Positions 37,015 through 46,634 are shown, numbered from the stretch's first letter. The stretch: 57,078 nucleotides of DNA from Bradyrhizobium acaciae (GCF_020889785.1 NZ_JACMYK010000035.1:1-57078); one strand, 5' to 3'. The notes: generated from the letters alone by a model not told the origin. Program-made: numbers and translations.

Positions 37015-37224
37015 ATGCGCTCACAATCGACGGCAGGCTTCTTGGGCGCAGTGGTCGCAGCCATCGCGCTGGCGGCGGCGTTCATCTATGGGCCGTCGCC
37101 CAGCCAGCTCCGTAACCCGACCCAGCCCGCCGCAGCTCAGCCGCAGGCGGCTCCTGCCGCTGAGGCCGCACCAGCGGCCCCGGTGCCGCGCGGCCCGGTG
37201 ATCCGGGAGGTCCCGAACAATTAG
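37015..37224 (+). CDS. Single-pass Ala/Pro-rich small membrane protein
   Basis: 69 residues from ATG 37015 (GAGGGG nine bases upstream); ATG 37006 also possible. One N-terminal transmembrane segment (GFLGAVVAAIALAAAFIYG) followed by an Ala/Pro/Gln-rich tail (PAAAQPQAAPAAEAAPAAPVP). Function unknown. It ends just before a tandem repeat. Confidence 0.6.
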   Translation: MRSQSTAGFLGAVVAAIALAAAFIYGPSPSQLRNPTQPAAAQPQAAPAAEAAPAAPVPRGPVIREVPNN

Positions 37225-37290
37225 CGCCAAGACGCTGACGCCAAGACCTGACGCCAAGACCTGGCGCCGAGACGCTCACACCAGACGCCT
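37224..37290. repeat. Short tandem repeat after the membrane protein
   Basis: Three to four imperfect copies of CTGACGCCAAGAC (e.g. GCGCCAAGACG, GACGCCAAGACCTG, GACGCCAAGACCTG). The following 37291-37552 holds no gene, only a repeated CCTTGCRGACC pair. Confidence 0.75.
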
Positions 37291-37552
37291 TCCAGAGCGC
37301 CCCTTGCAGACCACCCCCTTGCGGACCGCATGGGGGCTTCCTATCTAGCCCCTAACGGCGACGTTGCAGCTTAAGGGCTCCGGCGCTGGGACGACCACGA
37401 CAATGTCGGCTGCGCCGGATGTACGCGCGCCCCCTTGTTCGTGGTCGTTGGCATTTTCAGGGGTATTTTGCCCCGTTTTCCCGCTTTCTGAGAGAGCGTA
37501 CGGGCCGGCCTGCCTTGGCAGGGGCGGAGGCTGCGGCTATACGCTGGCGCTC

Positions 37553-38686
37553 ATGAATGACGCCATCAAGCCGGGCCCCGAAACCTCGTCGCAGGCAGCA
37601 AGTTTGCCGCAGCTTTCGGTGGTCGTCCCGACCTTCAACGAACGCGACAACGTCACGGTACTGTACCGTCGGCTCGATGCGACCCTGAAGGACGTGTCCT
37701 GGGAGGTCATCTTCGTCGATGACAATTCGCCCGACGCCACCTGGGACGTGGTGCGTGCGCTGGCGCGGAAGGATTCCCGCGTGCGCTGCATCCGTCGAAT
37801 CGGCCGGCGCGGCCTGTCCGGCGCCTGCATCGAGGGCATCCTGGCCTCGAGCGCGCCCTATGCCGCCGTCATCGATGCGGACCTGCAGCATGACGAAACC
37901 CAGCTCCCGAAGATGGTGGCGCTGCTGCAGAGCGGCGAGGCCGAGCTCGTGGTCGGCAGCCGCTATATCGAGGGTTACAAGGCCGAAGGCTTCAACAAGC
38001 AGCGCGCCGGCGCCAGCGCCTTCGCGACCGAGATCGCCCGCCGCGCGCTGAAGGTCGAGATCGCCGATCCCATGAGCGGCTTCTTCATGATCCGCCGCGA
38101 CCGCTTCGAGCAGCTCGCACCGCAGCTCTCGACCCAGGGCTTCAAGATACTGCTCGATGTGGTGGCGACCGCGGAGGGCAAACTGCGCGCGGTCGAAATT
38201 CCCTACACCTTCGGTGCGCGCCAGCATGGCGAGAGCAAGCTCGACTCGATGGTCGCGCTCGACTTCCTCGGCCTGGTGCTGGCGAAGCTGACGAATGATC
38301 TGATCTCGCTGCGCTTCATTCTGTTCGCAGCCGTCGGCGGGCTCGGCCTGGTGGTGCACCTGATGGTGCTGTTCATCGCGCTTGAACTGTTCAAGGCGCC
38401 GTTCCCGGAGGCCCAGGCCGCCGGCGCGATTGTCGCCATGACCAGCAACTTCATCCTCAACAATTTCCTGACCTACCGCGATCAGCGGCTGAAGGGCTTC
38501 GGCATCCTGCGCGGCCTGCTGCTGTTCTATCTGGTCTGCAGCGTCGGCCTGCTGGCCAATGTCGGCGTCGCGTTCTCGGTCTACGACCAGGAGCCGATCT
38601 GGTGGCTTGCGGGCGCGGCCGGCGCGCTGATGGGCGTGGTGTGGAACTACGCGATGTCCGGGCTGTTCGTCTGGCGCAAGCGATGA
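37553..38686 (+). CDS. Polyprenyl-phosphate glycosyltransferase with GtrA-like membrane domain
   Basis: 377 residues from ATG 37553 (MNDAIKPG). N-terminal GT2 domain of the dolichol-phosphate mannose synthase type: LSVVVPTFNERDNV near 22, FVDDNSPDATWDVV, AVIDADLQHDE (metal DxD) near 105, GSRYIEG. The C-terminal ~130 residues have four membrane segments of the GtrA kind (FILFAAVGGLGLVVHLMVLFIALELF, FILNNFLTYRD). It makes a lipid-linked sugar and perhaps flips it, feeding the next gene's enzyme. Confidence 0.9.
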   Translation: MNDAIKPGPETSSQAASLPQLSVVVPTFNERDNVTVLYRRLDATLKDVSWEVIFVDDNSPDATWDVVRALARKDSRVRCIRRIGRRGLSGACIEGILASSAPYAAVIDADLQHDETQLPKMVALLQSGEAELVVGSRYIEGYKAEGFNKQRAGASAFATEIARRALKVEIADPMSGFFMIRRDRFEQLAPQLSTQGFKILLDVVATAEGKLRAVEIPYTFGARQHGESKLDSMVALDFLGLVLAKLTNDLISLRFILFAAVGGLGLVVHLMVLFIALELFKAPFPEAQAAGAIVAMTSNFILNNFLTYRDQRLKGFGILRGLLLFYLVCSVGLLANVGVAFSVYDQEPIWWLAGAAGALMGVVWNYAMSGLFVWRKR

Positions 38687-38693
38687 CGGTGGC

Positions 38694-40196
38694 ATGAACC
38701 CGAACGAGGCGCGGCTGGCGGGGAATACCGCTCTCGCGGTGTGCGCGCTGGTCGGCTTGCGGCTGGCCGCCGCCGCATGGACGCCGCTCACCTTCGACGA
38801 AGCCTATTACTGGATGTGGTCGAAGGCGCTCGCCGGCGGCTATTACGACCATCCGCCGATGGTCGCGGTCGTGATCCGGCTCGGCACCATGATCGCGGGC
38901 GACACGGCGTTCGGCGTGCGGCTGGTCTCGATCCTGCTCGCGTTGCCGATGAGCTGGGCGATCTACCGGGCGGCCGAAATCCTGTTCGGTGGCCGGCGCA
39001 TCGCTGCGAGTGCCGCGATCCTGCTCAATGTCACGCTGATGGCCGCTGTCGGCACCTTGATCGTGACGCCGGACGCGCCGCTGCTGGTTGCGTCGAGCTT
39101 CCTGCTGTACGCGCTCGCAAAGGTGCTGGAGAGCGGCCGCGGCGCCTGGTGGCTTGCGGTCGGCGCCAGCGCAGGTCTGGCACTGCTGTCGAAATACACC
39201 GCGCTGTTCTTTGGTCCCGCGATCCTGATCTGGCTTGCTGTCGTGCCGAAGCTGCGGCACTGGTTTCTCTCGCCATGGCTCTATCTCGGCGGCATGGTTG
39301 CGGCCGGCCTGTTCGCCCCCGTGATCCTCTGGAATGCCGATCACCAATGGGTGTCGTTCATCAAGCAGATGGGGCGCGCCCGGATCGAGGATTTTCGGCC
39401 GAACTACATCGCCGAGCTGATCCCGACGCAGTTTGCGTTCGCGACGCCCTTGGTCTTCATCCTCGGCGTGATGGGCCTTTACGCGCTCTACCGGCGTCGT
39501 GCCGGCGCGATGCCGGCCCGTGTGCTGGTCGACACGATGTTCTGGACCATCGTCGTCTACTTCAGCTGGCATGCGCTGCATGCGCGGGTCGAGGCCAACT
39601 GGTTTGCGCCGGTCTATCCCGCCTTTGCGGTAGCGGCAGCGGTCGCCGCGATTCAGGTGCAATGGGCGCCGCGGCAGCAGCGTACGATCGATTTCTGCCG
39701 CCGCTGGGCCGCGCCGGTCGGCGTCGTGCTGTTCGCGCTGCTGATCGTGCAGGCCAACACCGGCATGCTCTCGGGTCACCGCCGCGACGCCACCGTGCGC
39801 AGCGTCGGTGTCGGCTGGCAGGAGCTCGCGGACGAGATCGAGGCGGTGCGCGCGCGGACCGGCGCGAGCTGTGTGCTGTCGCCGGACTACGGCACCACCG
39901 GCTGGCTTGCCTTCTATCTCCCCAAGGGCACCTGCGTCGCCCAACAGGGCCAGCGCATTCGCTGGGTCAACATGCCGGAGCCGAGCCCCGCGCAATTGTC
40001 CGGCAAGCTGCTGTATGTGCATGAGGTCGACCAGGCGATCCCGGTCTCGGTGCGCGACAATTTCGCCCACGTCGAAACGGTGGCCGAGACCAAGCGCATG
40101 CGCGGGCCGTTGGTGATCGAGACCTACGCGCTCGATCTGCTTGAAGGCGCCAAGGGCGAGGTCTTCGACCGCTCGCCGCCGCCGGAACTGCAGTAA
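38694..40196 (+). CDS. GT39/ArnT-like membrane glycosyltransferase
   Basis: 500 residues, 10 or more hydrophobic segments. The catalytic region is LTFDEAYYWMWSKALAGGYYDHPPMVA near 27-53 with the acidic residues. Uses polyprenyl-phosphate sugars to modify lipid A, proteins or cell-envelope glycans. It begins 7 bases after the DPM-like gene, so the pair forms one pathway. Confidence 0.88.
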   Translation: MNPNEARLAGNTALAVCALVGLRLAAAAWTPLTFDEAYYWMWSKALAGGYYDHPPMVAVVIRLGTMIAGDTAFGVRLVSILLALPMSWAIYRAAEILFGGRRIAASAAILLNVTLMAAVGTLIVTPDAPLLVASSFLLYALAKVLESGRGAWWLAVGASAGLALLSKYTALFFGPAILIWLAVVPKLRHWFLSPWLYLGGMVAAGLFAPVILWNADHQWVSFIKQMGRARIEDFRPNYIAELIPTQFAFATPLVFILGVMGLYALYRRRAGAMPARVLVDTMFWTIVVYFSWHALHARVEANWFAPVYPAFAVAAAVAAIQVQWAPRQQRTIDFCRRWAAPVGVVLFALLIVQANTGMLSGHRRDATVRSVGVGWQELADEIEAVRARTGASCVLSPDYGTTGWLAFYLPKGTCVAQQGQRIRWVNMPEPSPAQLSGKLLYVHEVDQAIPVSVRDNFAHVETVAETKRMRGPLVIETYALDLLEGAKGEVFDRSPPPELQ

Positions 40197-40275
40197 AATT
40201 ACCGCCGTTGAATGTCGGATCGTCCGGGTCCGGCTCGTCTTCCAGGGAGCCCGTCAACCACGCGAGGTTCCAACC

Positions 40276-40970
40276 ATGACCAGTTCCGTCCTCAAGCCCG
40301 CCGCCGAGCTCGCCGAGACCAATGTCAGGCGCTTTCCCAATGAAAGCGCCGAGTATCGTCGGGCGCGCCAGCAGCTGCTCGTCGAGGAGATCGAGTTGCG
40401 TCGTCACATCGAGCGCGTCGCCGAGCTGCGGCGCGCATTGCCGCCGGGCGGCGAGGTGACCAAGGCCTATGCGTTCACCGGTGAGTCCGGCGCGGCGTCG
40501 CTCGCCGATCTGTTCGGCAACAAGCAGACGCTCATCGTCTACAGCTACATGTTCGGCCCGCAGCGCGAGAAGCCGTGCCCGATGTGCACATCGTTCATGA
40601 GCACATGGGAGCAGAAGCTGCCCGATATCGAGCAGCGCGTGTCGTTCGTGTTCGTCGCGCGTTCGCCGATCGCACGGCTGATCGAGGCGAAGCGGGCGCG
40701 CGGCTGGTCGCGTCACAAGGTCTATTCGGATGCGTCGGGCGATTACACGCGCGACTATGTCAGCAAGGATGACAGCGACGTGCCCGGCTACAATGTCTTC
40801 ACGCGCCACGACGGCACGATCCGTCATTCTGGGCCGGCGAGATGGGCGCGGGCACCATGGACCCCGGCCAGGACCCGCGCGGCGCGCCGGACATGGATCC
40901 GCTCTGGACCTTGCTCGACACCACGCGCGAGGGACGCGGCGCCGACTGGTATCCGAAGCTGAGCTATTGA
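40276..40970 (+). pseudogene. DUF899 thioredoxin-like gene with a one-base frameshift
   Basis: The first ~183 residues from ATG 40276 are normal DUF899: FGNKQTLIVYSYMFGPQREKPCPMCTSFMSTWEQ (CPMC motif), SGDYTRDYVSKDD, FTRHDGTIRH. In frame 1 the remainder is arginine/proline-rich. If one T is inserted in the T run near 40827-40830, the reading becomes HFWAGEMGAGTMDPGQDPRG..., ending GRGADWYPKLSY at the TGA 40968-40970, which is the usual DUF899 C-terminus. Either a recent disruption or a sequencing error. Confidence 0.8.
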
Positions 40971-41300
40971 GGAGATGATTCTTGCCCGGTCCCCGCGCGA
41001 TTACGGGGCGATCGGCAAGGAAATTCTCCCTAGGATTTATCCCGATATGCGGCGGCGGAACCGCGCGCCGGAATGTCCCATCGTGGGACAGAAAGGCCGT
41101 TTTGGCGGTCCAATGCCATCTTAAAAAAGCCCTATGCCACAGGCACTTCCCGCGTTGCAGGGGATCGCATCCGGTTAAGTCGCATTTAACTAAAAGTCGC
41201 CTTAATGGCCGTCTGTGCCCCCGCGCGACGTTGAGCCGAACACCGTTCGACCACGCGTCGAGTGAGGGACAAAGGTGGACCTGTTTTGAGCGCCGGGCGT
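40971..41300. other. Intergenic region with a perfect hairpin
   Basis: 330 bases before the tlde1 gene. It contains a perfect 7-bp inverted repeat TGTCCCATCGTGGGACA at 41074-41090 (no T-run after it, so not a classic terminator) and AAGTCGC repeated at ~41176 and ~41195. Probably promoter and regulatory sequence of the next gene. No gene was seen. Confidence 0.5.
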
Positions 41301-42584
41301 ATGGGTACGAGTACAAGTGCGTATGTTCTTGGGGCACCGAGCCGCAAGAAAACCTCCCGAAAAATTCTCCCACAGCATTTCCTCGGCAGTGCCGCGGTGG
41401 CGGGGCTGGTGCTTGGCTGTGCCTGGACCGTCTACGCCAACATCTTTGCGGCGGGCGTCTATCCGTCAGTGGGCAATGCGTCGTTTGATGCGCCGGTGGT
41501 GAAGCGGCCCGTGGCCGCCGCCGCACGGCCGACACCCGCGTTCAACGAGGTGTTCGCGTCGCTGACGCCGGCGCCGGTGGCTCCCGCCAAGACCGAGGTT
41601 GCCAAGACCGAGGTGGCCAGGACCGAGGTGGCCAAGACCGAGGTGGCGAAGTCGGAAGCGCAGGCACCTTCGCTTATGTTTAACGATCGGTTTGCGGCTG
41701 CCTCGCCCGAGGGCGTGGCCTCCAGCGTCGTGGCCGACGCCGCATCGCAGATCGATCCGATCAAGCAGGCCGCCGCGCCCAAGGCCGCTGAAGCGGCGAG
41801 GGCGGTCGCCAGCGCGGAGCTCGCCGAAACATCGAAGCCGCTGCCGGCGCCGAAGTCGGTGGAGACCGCCAGGAAGCAAGCCGCCGCCAATTTGAAGGTG
41901 GCGCTCAACGATCCCGCTGCCAATGTGCAGCCCAAGGGGGCCGAGAAGGCTTCCGAGCCGAAGCCCGCCGAAGCCAAGCAAGCTGCGAAATCCAGCGGCG
42001 TCCGCGACATGGCTGCGCGCGCCAAGGCCGCGGTGATGTCGATCGCGTCGAGCGAGCGAGCGACCATGGTCGAGAAGCTGTGGGGCAAGCGCGAGTCGGG
42101 CGGCGGGCTGCTCTCGTTCGCTTCGGCCGACGCCAATGTGACCGGCAGCATCCCCTCGACGCTGGACCAGAACCCGATGCTCGGCGGCTCGCCGCCCTAT
42201 GACCGCCAGACCGCGGTGTACGACATCTCCGCCAAGACCGTGTATCTGCCCGACGGCACGCGCCTCGAAGCGCATTCGGGCCTCGGCTCGAGGCTGGACG
42301 ATCCCAGGTCCTCGCACATGAAGATGGTCGGCGTGACACCGCCGCACATCTACGAGCTCAAGCCGCGCGAAGCGCTGTTCCACGGTGTGCCGGCGCTGCG
42401 GCTCAATCCGATCGGCGGCGAAGGCAAGATCTTCAACCGCGACGGTCTGCTCGCGCATACCTTCATGCTCGGCCCGAACGGCGACTCCAACGGCTGCGTC
42501 TCGTTCAAGGATTACTACGCGTTCCTCGACGCCTACCGTAACAAGGGCATTCGCCGCCTCGCGGTGCTTGCGCGGGTTCAGTAA
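41301..42584 (+). CDS. tlde1/DUF2778 domain protein (L,D-transpeptidase-like)
   Basis: 427 residues from ATG 41301; TTG 41286 and GTG 41262 are alternatives. One membrane segment near 30-48 (GSAAVAGLVLGCAWTVYANIFAAG), a long low-complexity region with five KTEVA-type repeats (near 97-120) and Ala/Lys-rich stretches, then a catalytic domain: HTFMLGPNGDSNGCVSFKDYY with the His and S-x-G-C motif of L,D-transpeptidase/tlde1. This domain cleaves or crosslinks peptidoglycan peptides; in T6SS effectors it is toxic. Here it is membrane-anchored and without a visible immunity gene, so it is likely housekeeping. Confidence 0.86.
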   Translation: MGTSTSAYVLGAPSRKKTSRKILPQHFLGSAAVAGLVLGCAWTVYANIFAAGVYPSVGNASFDAPVVKRPVAAAARPTPAFNEVFASLTPAPVAPAKTEVAKTEVARTEVAKTEVAKSEAQAPSLMFNDRFAAASPEGVASSVVADAASQIDPIKQAAAPKAAEAARAVASAELAETSKPLPAPKSVETARKQAAANLKVALNDPAANVQPKGAEKASEPKPAEAKQAAKSSGVRDMAARAKAAVMSIASSERATMVEKLWGKRESGGGLLSFASADANVTGSIPSTLDQNPMLGGSPPYDRQTAVYDISAKTVYLPDGTRLEAHSGLGSRLDDPRSSHMKMVGVTPPHIYELKPREALFHGVPALRLNPIGGEGKIFNRDGLLAHTFMLGPNGDSNGCVSFKDYYAFLDAYRNKGIRRLAVLARVQ

Positions 42585-42712
42585 GGCGGAGCGGTCAGCT
42601 CGCAGGCATCCCGCGGCTGCGGCCTGACGTCTAGAACTAGGTGCCATTGTCGCTATACTGCGCTGATCCAGGGCGAGTCCAAGCTCGACAACGGTTCCGG
42701 TGCAAAGCGAAC

Positions 42713-44209
42713 ATGTCTCCGACGCCCCCCATCGAGACCCCGCCGCCGATCACGACCGAAGCGTTTGTCGACGCCGCTGCCGCCGTTGCTCGTCTCGAAG
42801 AGATCTACGAGCGCAACACCGGCTTCCTGCGCAATCGCTTCGAGGCCTATGTCAACGGTGCTGCGATCACGACGCGGGTGCGCGCGCATTATCCGTTCGT
42901 CCGCATCACGACCTCGTCGCATGCGAGGCTGGATTCGCGGCTTGCCTACGGCTTCGTTGCGGGACCTGGGATCCACGAGACCAGCGTCACCCGGCCGGAT
43001 ATTTTCCGGACCTATCTCACCGAGCAGATCGGGCTCCTGATCAAGAACCATGGCGTGGCGGTCGAGATCGGCGAGTCCAGCGAGCCGATCCCGATCCATT
43101 TCGCCTACCGGCGGGACATCAATATCGAGGCGGCGCTGACCATCGCGGACAGCTCGGCGTTCACGCGGTCGCTGCGCGACATCTTCGATACGCCCGATCT
43201 CGCCGCAATGGACGATGCGATCGCCGACGGAACGTTCGAGCTGACGCCGGGCACTCCCGAGCCGCTTTCCCTGTTCCGCGCCGCGCGGGTCGATTACTCG
43301 CTGCGCCGGCTCTATCACTACACCGGCACCGATCCCGAGCACTTCCAGAACTTCGTGATCTTCACCAACTACCAGTTCTATGTCGATGCCTTCGCGCAAT
43401 CGAGCCTGCAGCGCCTCGCCTCGGGTGAGGAAGGCCTCGAGTCGTTCGTCGCACCCGGTAACGTAATCACGCGTAACGCGCTGGCAGGCGGCGGCACGAC
43501 CGGGGCCGCATCGGAGCGCATCCCGCAGATGCCGGCGTTTCATCTCGTCGAACCCGGTTATCGCGGCATCACCCTGATCAATATCGGAATCGGTCCGTCC
43601 AATGCGCGCAACATCACCGATCACGTCGCGGTGCTGCGGCCGCATGCCTGGCTGATGATCGGGCATTGCGCCGGCTTGCGCAATACGCAGCGGCTCGGCG
43701 ATTACGTGCTCGCCCACGGCTATGTCCGCGAGGATCACGTGCTCGACCACGAGCTGCCGCTATGGGTGCCGATCCCCGCACTTGCGGAAATGCAGGTCGC
43801 GCTCGAGGAAGCGGTCGGTGAAGTCACCGGGTTCACCGGCTTCGAGCTCAAGCGGCTGATGCGCACCGGCACTGTTGCGAGCGTCGACAACCGCAATTGG
43901 GAGATCAGCGGACCGCAGGTGATCCGGCGGATGTCGCAGTCGCGCGCCGTCGCGCTCGACATGGAATCGGCCGCGATCGCCGCCAACGGCTATCGCTTCC
44001 GCGTGCCCTACGGCACGCTGCTGTGTGTTTCGGACAAGCCGCTGCATGGCGAGATCAAGCTGGCGGGCATGGCGAGCGAGTTCTATCGCCAGCGCGTCGG
44101 CCAGCATCTTCAGATCGGGCAGAAGGCGCTGGAGCGGCTCAAGCAGCAGGAATCCGAACGCCTCCATTCGCGCAAGCTGCGCAGCTTTGCCGAGGTCGCA
44201 TTCCAGTAA
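42713..44209 (+). CDS. amn: AMP nucleosidase
   Basis: 498 residues from ATG 42713 (MSPTPPIETPPPI). Long Amn form: N-terminal regulatory part (VDAAAAVARLEEIYERN, ITTRVRAHYPFVRITTS), C-terminal nucleoside-phosphorylase-like part (ITLINIGIGPSNARNITDHVAVLRPHAWLMIGHCAGLR, VALDMESAAIAANGYRF). It cleaves AMP to adenine and ribose-5-phosphate, controlling AMP levels. Confidence 0.93.
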   Translation: MSPTPPIETPPPITTEAFVDAAAAVARLEEIYERNTGFLRNRFEAYVNGAAITTRVRAHYPFVRITTSSHARLDSRLAYGFVAGPGIHETSVTRPDIFRTYLTEQIGLLIKNHGVAVEIGESSEPIPIHFAYRRDINIEAALTIADSSAFTRSLRDIFDTPDLAAMDDAIADGTFELTPGTPEPLSLFRAARVDYSLRRLYHYTGTDPEHFQNFVIFTNYQFYVDAFAQSSLQRLASGEEGLESFVAPGNVITRNALAGGGTTGAASERIPQMPAFHLVEPGYRGITLINIGIGPSNARNITDHVAVLRPHAWLMIGHCAGLRNTQRLGDYVLAHGYVREDHVLDHELPLWVPIPALAEMQVALEEAVGEVTGFTGFELKRLMRTGTVASVDNRNWEISGPQVIRRMSQSRAVALDMESAAIAANGYRFRVPYGTLLCVSDKPLHGEIKLAGMASEFYRQRVGQHLQIGQKALERLKQQESERLHSRKLRSFAEVAFQ

Positions 44210-44232
44210 CGTTGCGCGGGGGCCCGGGGCGA

Positions 44233-44862
44233 TCACGCCGCGATGCTCTTCCACAGCTGCATCTCGGTGCCGATCGCGGCCTTGACCTGCGGCCGTCCCT
44301 GAATGCGTGAGAGATAGGCTGCCAGTGGCGGCCATTCCGCGACGTCGACACCGGCGGCGCGGAGCAGCAGCAGGGCCCAGGCGAGGTGCGCGTCCGCGAC
44401 CGTGAAGCGGTCCCCGACCAGAAATTCGCGGTGCGTGAGATGCGCTGACGGCACCGACAGGATCTGGCCGATCCTGGCACGCGGTTTGGCGAGCGATGCG
44501 TCGTCCTTGTACCAGAAGGTCGGGAACAGAAAGCCCTTGTGGATCTCGGTGCCGATGAAGCTCAGCCACTCCTGCAGGCGGTAGCGATCCGGATGGCCCG
44601 GTTGCGGCGCGAGGCCGAGTTCGGGCTTGAGGTCCGCGATGTATTGCAGGACCGCCGCGCTCTCCGTCAGGTGTTCGCCGTTCTCGAGCACCAGCACCGG
44701 TACCGCGCCCTTCGGTGCGACCGCGCGGAAGTCGCCATCGTCCTCCAGCACCTTCTTGGTCCAGAGATGGACGAGGTGATAGCGCGCCTCGATCCCGGCT
44801 TCCATCAGTGCCATGCGGCTGGCCAGTGAGCAGGCCATCGGCGAGAAATAAAGCTGGAGCAT
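44233..44862 (-). CDS. Glutathione S-transferase
   Basis: 209 residues from ATG 44862. Thioredoxin-fold N-terminus MLQLYFSPMACSLASR (Cys11, Beta-class position), GAVPVLVLENGEHLTESAAVLQYIAD (glutathione-binding VPV, E-S), helical C-domain FLVGDRFTVADAHLAWALL. Conjugates glutathione to electrophiles. It follows an isochorismatase gene by 11 bases. Confidence 0.91.
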   Translation of the reverse strand: MLQLYFSPMACSLASRMALMEAGIEARYHLVHLWTKKVLEDDGDFRAVAPKGAVPVLVLENGEHLTESAAVLQYIADLKPELGLAPQPGHPDRYRLQEWLSFIGTEIHKGFLFPTFWYKDDASLAKPRARIGQILSVPSAHLTHREFLVGDRFTVADAHLAWALLLLRAAGVDVAEWPPLAAYLSRIQGRPQVKAAIGTEMQLWKSIAA

Positions 44863-44873
44863 GGCGATGTCAC

Positions 44874-45467
44874 TCAAGCGAGGGCGTTGCCGCGGGCGAT
44901 GATCGCGAAGCGGTCCGACAGTTCGGCGAGCGCGACGTCGTGAATGAGTTTTGCGGCAATCGTGCCGCCGGTGCCGTCGGGCAGGTCGCGGGTGGCGCAG
45001 CTGTCGGCATCGATGGTGGTGCGGTAGCCGAGATCGAGCGCGGCGCGGGCGGTCGAGCTCACGCACATATGCGTCATGAAGCCGGCGAGCACCAGCTCCC
45101 TGCGGCCGGTCGCGGCAAGCTGCGCATTGAGATCGGTGCCGGCGAATGCGTTCGGCAATTGCTTCTCGATCACGATCTCACCCGGCCGCGGTGCCAGCGG
45201 CGCGACGATCGCACCACGCTCCGCGGCACGATCGAACAGGCTTCCCGGCGATCCCTTGTGCGCGATGTGGATGATTTTGGCGCCGCTTTCCCGCGCGCGA
45301 CCGAGCAGTGCGGTGGCCCGCGCGATAGCCGGGCCGGCGTCGGGCAAAGCGAGGGGACCGGCGAGATATTCGTTCTGGATATCGATCAGCACGAGGCAGG
45401 CATCGCCGAGGCGGGGCGGGGTGAGGTCGATACCGGCAAGCTGCATCAACGTTTTGGCGACGGTCAT
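44874..45467 (-). CDS. Isochorismatase-family cysteine hydrolase
   Basis: 197 residues from ATG 45467 (MTVAKTLMQLAGIDLT). Catalytic triad Asp29 (LIDIQNEY), Lys102 (EIVIEKQLPNAF), Cys135 (FMTHMCVSSTARAALD). Nicotinamidase/isochorismatase-like hydrolase; substrate unknown. Longer in-frame N-terminal sequence to 45644 overlaps the LysR start and is not supported. Forms a pair with the GST gene, divergent from the LysR gene. Confidence 0.9.
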   Translation of the reverse strand: MTVAKTLMQLAGIDLTPPRLGDACLVLIDIQNEYLAGPLALPDAGPAIARATALLGRARESGAKIIHIAHKGSPGSLFDRAAERGAIVAPLAPRPGEIVIEKQLPNAFAGTDLNAQLAATGRRELVLAGFMTHMCVSSTARAALDLGYRTTIDADSCATRDLPDGTGGTIAAKLIHDVALAELSDRFAIIARGNALA

Positions 45468-45594
45468 GGTCGTGAGATCTCCGGCGGATGTGTCTTTCGA
45501 AAATATAGCCGCGGACGGGCCTGCCGTTATGCAGGGATATTGCAGCGGTGGCTGCGCTATTGCAGGCAGGCCGGATGCGATGTAGCCTGACGCC

Positions 45595-46434
45595 ATGAAC
45601 TGGGACGACCTTCGCATCATCGCGGCCGTCAGGGACGAGGGCACCTATGCCGGCGCCAGCGCGCGGCTGCGGATCGACGAGACCACCGTCGGCCGCAGGC
45701 TGGCGCGGATTGAGCGCGCGCTCGGCCTGCGGCTGTTCGAAGCGGCCGACGGCGTCCGCAGGCCGACCCGGCAGTGCGACGTGGTGCTCGCGCACATCCA
45801 GGCGATGGCGGCGCATGCCGGGGAGATCGGCCGGATCGGTGAAAGCCTGCCCGGCCCGGTCGGCCGGCTGCGGATCGCCTCCACCAATGCGATCGCGGAG
45901 GAAGTGCTGGCGCCGCGCACCAGCGCGTTCCTGCGCGCCCATCCGGGCCTGACGGTGCAATTCCTGACGTCAAGCGACAATGTGAAATTCTCGCGCTGGG
46001 AAGCCGATCTTGCGATCCGGCTGCGCAAGCCCGACAAGGGCGACTTCGCGATCTCGAAGCTCGCCGAAGTCAGGCTGTATTTCTTCGAGCCGGCGGCGAC
46101 GGCGGCGGGAGAGCCTGTGACATGCGCGTATCCCGACGAGCTCGGCGCAATTCCGGAAATGCAGTTCCTGCGCGGGAAGCGACTTCGCGCGCGCTGCGTC
46201 ACCGACAATGTCCGCATCATCCACAAGCTGATCCAGTCGCATCATGCAGTCGGCGTGCTGCCGGAGCACAGTTGCGTCGAACTGCTGACCGACCGCCGTC
46301 TGCGCGCCACGCCGTTGCCGAAGCGGCGCGACGTCTGGCTCCTGGTGCAGAACCATCTCAAGCGCGACGCGGCAACGCGCGCCACCATCGACTGGCTGCG
46401 TGTCTGCTTCCAGGACGTCGCGCGCAGCGGGTGA
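45595..46434 (+). CDS. LysR family transcriptional regulator
   Basis: 279 residues. N-terminal winged helix MNWDDLRIIAAVRDEGTYAGASARLRIDETTVGRRLARIERALGLRLF; effector domain from ~90. It is divergent from the isochorismatase-GST pair with a 127-base gap, the classic arrangement for a LysR activator of that pair. Confidence 0.9.
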   Translation: MNWDDLRIIAAVRDEGTYAGASARLRIDETTVGRRLARIERALGLRLFEAADGVRRPTRQCDVVLAHIQAMAAHAGEIGRIGESLPGPVGRLRIASTNAIAEEVLAPRTSAFLRAHPGLTVQFLTSSDNVKFSRWEADLAIRLRKPDKGDFAISKLAEVRLYFFEPAATAAGEPVTCAYPDELGAIPEMQFLRGKRLRARCVTDNVRIIHKLIQSHHAVGVLPEHSCVELLTDRRLRATPLPKRRDVWLLVQNHLKRDAATRATIDWLRVCFQDVARSG

Positions 46435-46453
46435 GGGAGATGGGCTTACCTCC

Positions 46454-46577
46454 TGTCATTTCCCGGTGCGCAATTGCGCACCTGAGGGCGGCGCGCAGCG
46501 CCGAGCCCGGAATCCTCCGCACGTTGTGCGGCCTGATGGATTCCGGGTTCGTGCTTCGCACGCCCCGGAATGACGAG
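46454..46577. repeat. Palindromic intergenic repeat, family A copy 4 (with extra arms)
   Basis: Starts CTGTCATTTCCCGG, contains GAGCCCGGAATCC and GGATTCCGGGTTCG, ends ACGCCCCGGAATGACGAG. It carries an additional GTGCGCAATTGCGCAC palindrome near its start, absent in copies 1 and 3. It separates the LysR gene from the tRNA-like locus. Confidence 0.8.
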
Positions 46578-46634
46578 GTGAGTTTGTGGTTGCCTCAGCG
46601 CCGCCCCGTCATGAAAAAATCACACGCGACCCTC

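Noticed and set aside
37364..37552. 63-residue extension of the glycosyltransferase
   Set aside because: Low-complexity, with no ribosome site; the family start fits ATG 37553.
41074..41090. Transcription terminator after the DUF899 gene
   Set aside because: The hairpin is perfect but lacks a following T-run and sits about 100 bases past the stop; kept only as a regulatory hairpin.
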